Assembly (NCBI GenBank): GCA_903970565.1
Contig: CAJCJE010000748.1
Coordinates: 1 to 7,342 of the forward strand
DNA: 7,342 nucleotides
Reading direction: 5' to 3'
From: Candidatus Melainabacteria bacterium
GTDB lineage: Bacteria > Actinomycetota > Actinomycetes > Mycobacteriales > Pseudonocardiaceae
This document shows positions 6,692 through 7,342 of this stretch, in pieces; the stretch's first letter is position 1; every line of letters begins with the position of its first letter. Below the pieces are notes generated by a model. That model searched no databases. It saw nothing but the letters and a program-made list of their open reading frames with translations, and was not told the DNA's origin. A program made the translations under genes and the position numbers.

Positions 6692-7342
6692 ATGCCACCA
6701 CATGTGACCGTCCACTTGCCCTCGTTCCGAGTGCTGCTACGCGATGGCGGCAAACACCTCCTTGAGTCGACGATCATCCCGCTGGTGTTGTTCTACCTGC
6801 TCCTGACCCTGGTCGGCCTCGACGGCGGCCTGATCGCGGCGCTGACCTGGTCGATGGTCGCGCTGGGCCGCCGCGTGGTGCTGCGCAAGCCGATCCCCGC
6901 CGTGCTGTTGCTGACCACCGGTCTGCTGGTCGCGCGCACCGTCCTCGGCCTGGTCACCGGGAGTATCTTCCTCTACTTTCTGCAACCGACGTTGCAGAAT
7001 TTCCTGATTGCCGGCATTCTCCTGGCCACGCTGCCGTTCGGCCGTCCTTTCCTGGCGAAACTGGCCAACGACTTCTGCGCGTTCCCCAGCGACTTTTCCG
7101 AACACCCCGGCGTCGCCCACTTCTTCAAGCGGGTTTCCCTGCTCTGGGCGATGGTGTTCGTCACCAACGGCGCGACCACCCTCTACATCCTGGCCAAGGC
7201 CACCGTCGGTGACTTCCTGATGGTCTCCACCGCCGGCTCCTACACCGTGGTCGCGCTCGCCGCCGGAGTCTCGCTGCTGTGGTTTCGTCGTTCGCTGCGC
7301 AGCGAGGGCATCACCCTGCGCCTCGGTGGTCTCCCGGCCACG
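6692..7342 (+). CDS. VC0807-family integral membrane protein (3' end missing)
   Basis: A frame of 217 codons runs open to the right edge. The product has about six hydrophobic segments (near 26-42, 44-60, 68-90, 100-118, 147-169, 178-198). It has the layout I associate with VC0807-type membrane proteins: an early TLVGLDGGLIAALTWSM stretch, then TGSIFLYFLQPTLQNF (89-104), GRPFLAKLANDFC (117-129), HFFKRVSLLW (143-152) and a late TVVALAAGVSLLWF. The biochemical role of the family is not established as far as I know. ATG at 6692 directly follows an in-frame TAG, so it is the first possible ATG; the GAAAGAGA stretch ahead is a weak ribosome site, and GTG at 6704 is an alternative. Length suggests only a few residues are missing. 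It diverges from the DMT transporter across a long gap. Confidence 0.8.
   Translation, partial: MPPHVTVHLPSFRVLLRDGGKHLLESTIIPLVLFYLLLTLVGLDGGLIAALTWSMVALGRRVVLRKPIPAVLLLTTGLLVARTVLGLVTGSIFLYFLQPTLQNFLIAGILLATLPFGRPFLAKLANDFCAFPSDFSEHPGVAHFFKRVSLLWAMVFVTNGATTLYILAKATVGDFLMVSTAGSYTVVALAAGVSLLWFRRSLRSEGITLRLGGLPAT

Overview
The window reads as the start of an assembled contig from a high-GC actinomycete. Gene content and protein style (fused gamma-alpha KorA with two-subunit KorAB, an Lrp/AsnC regulator divergent from a Mycobacterium-type dimethylargininase, an actinobacterial DMT transporter, a VC0807-type membrane protein) suggest the Pseudonocardiaceae or a relative. That family-level placement is inference; no rRNA or marker gene is present. 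The first 26 bases are not genomic: they match the Illumina TruSeq adapter, so real sequence begins near position 27.

Left part (27-3230): the 3' end of a small plus-strand gene (28-156, sunset-like C-terminal motif) converges on the minus-strand operon korA-korB, which encodes 2-oxoacid (probably 2-oxoglutarate):ferredoxin oxidoreductase. A near-ideal 23-bp hairpin (184-232) lies between the two stop codons. korA and korB overlap by four bases (GTGA) and are probably translationally coupled. Upstream of korA is a 428-bp gap (3231-3658) with no convincing gene. It contains several small palindromes and a stretch of about 43% GC.

Middle part (3659-5071): an Lrp/AsnC regulator (minus) and ddaH (plus) diverge across about 66 bp. 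That gap holds a perfect 16-bp hyphenated palindrome and, for ddaH, a plausible -35/-10 promoter placed to give a leaderless mRNA. The likely circuit is that the Lrp-type protein senses an amino acid and controls both itself and the arginine/methylarginine-hydrolysing enzyme. The rocD aminotransferase often found beside this pair is absent here.

Right part (5072-7342): ddaH converges on a DMT-superfamily membrane transporter (minus), with a hairpin between them. A second gene-poor gap (6218-6691) separates the transporter from a divergent VC0807-family membrane protein that runs off the right edge with no stop. This gap also drops to about 48% GC and carries inverted repeats.

I did not find a clearly new multi-gene system. 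The items most worth a second look are the lrp-ddaH operator and leaderless promoter, the palindrome-rich korA upstream region, the lone TTA codon at the end of ddaH, and the adapter contamination.
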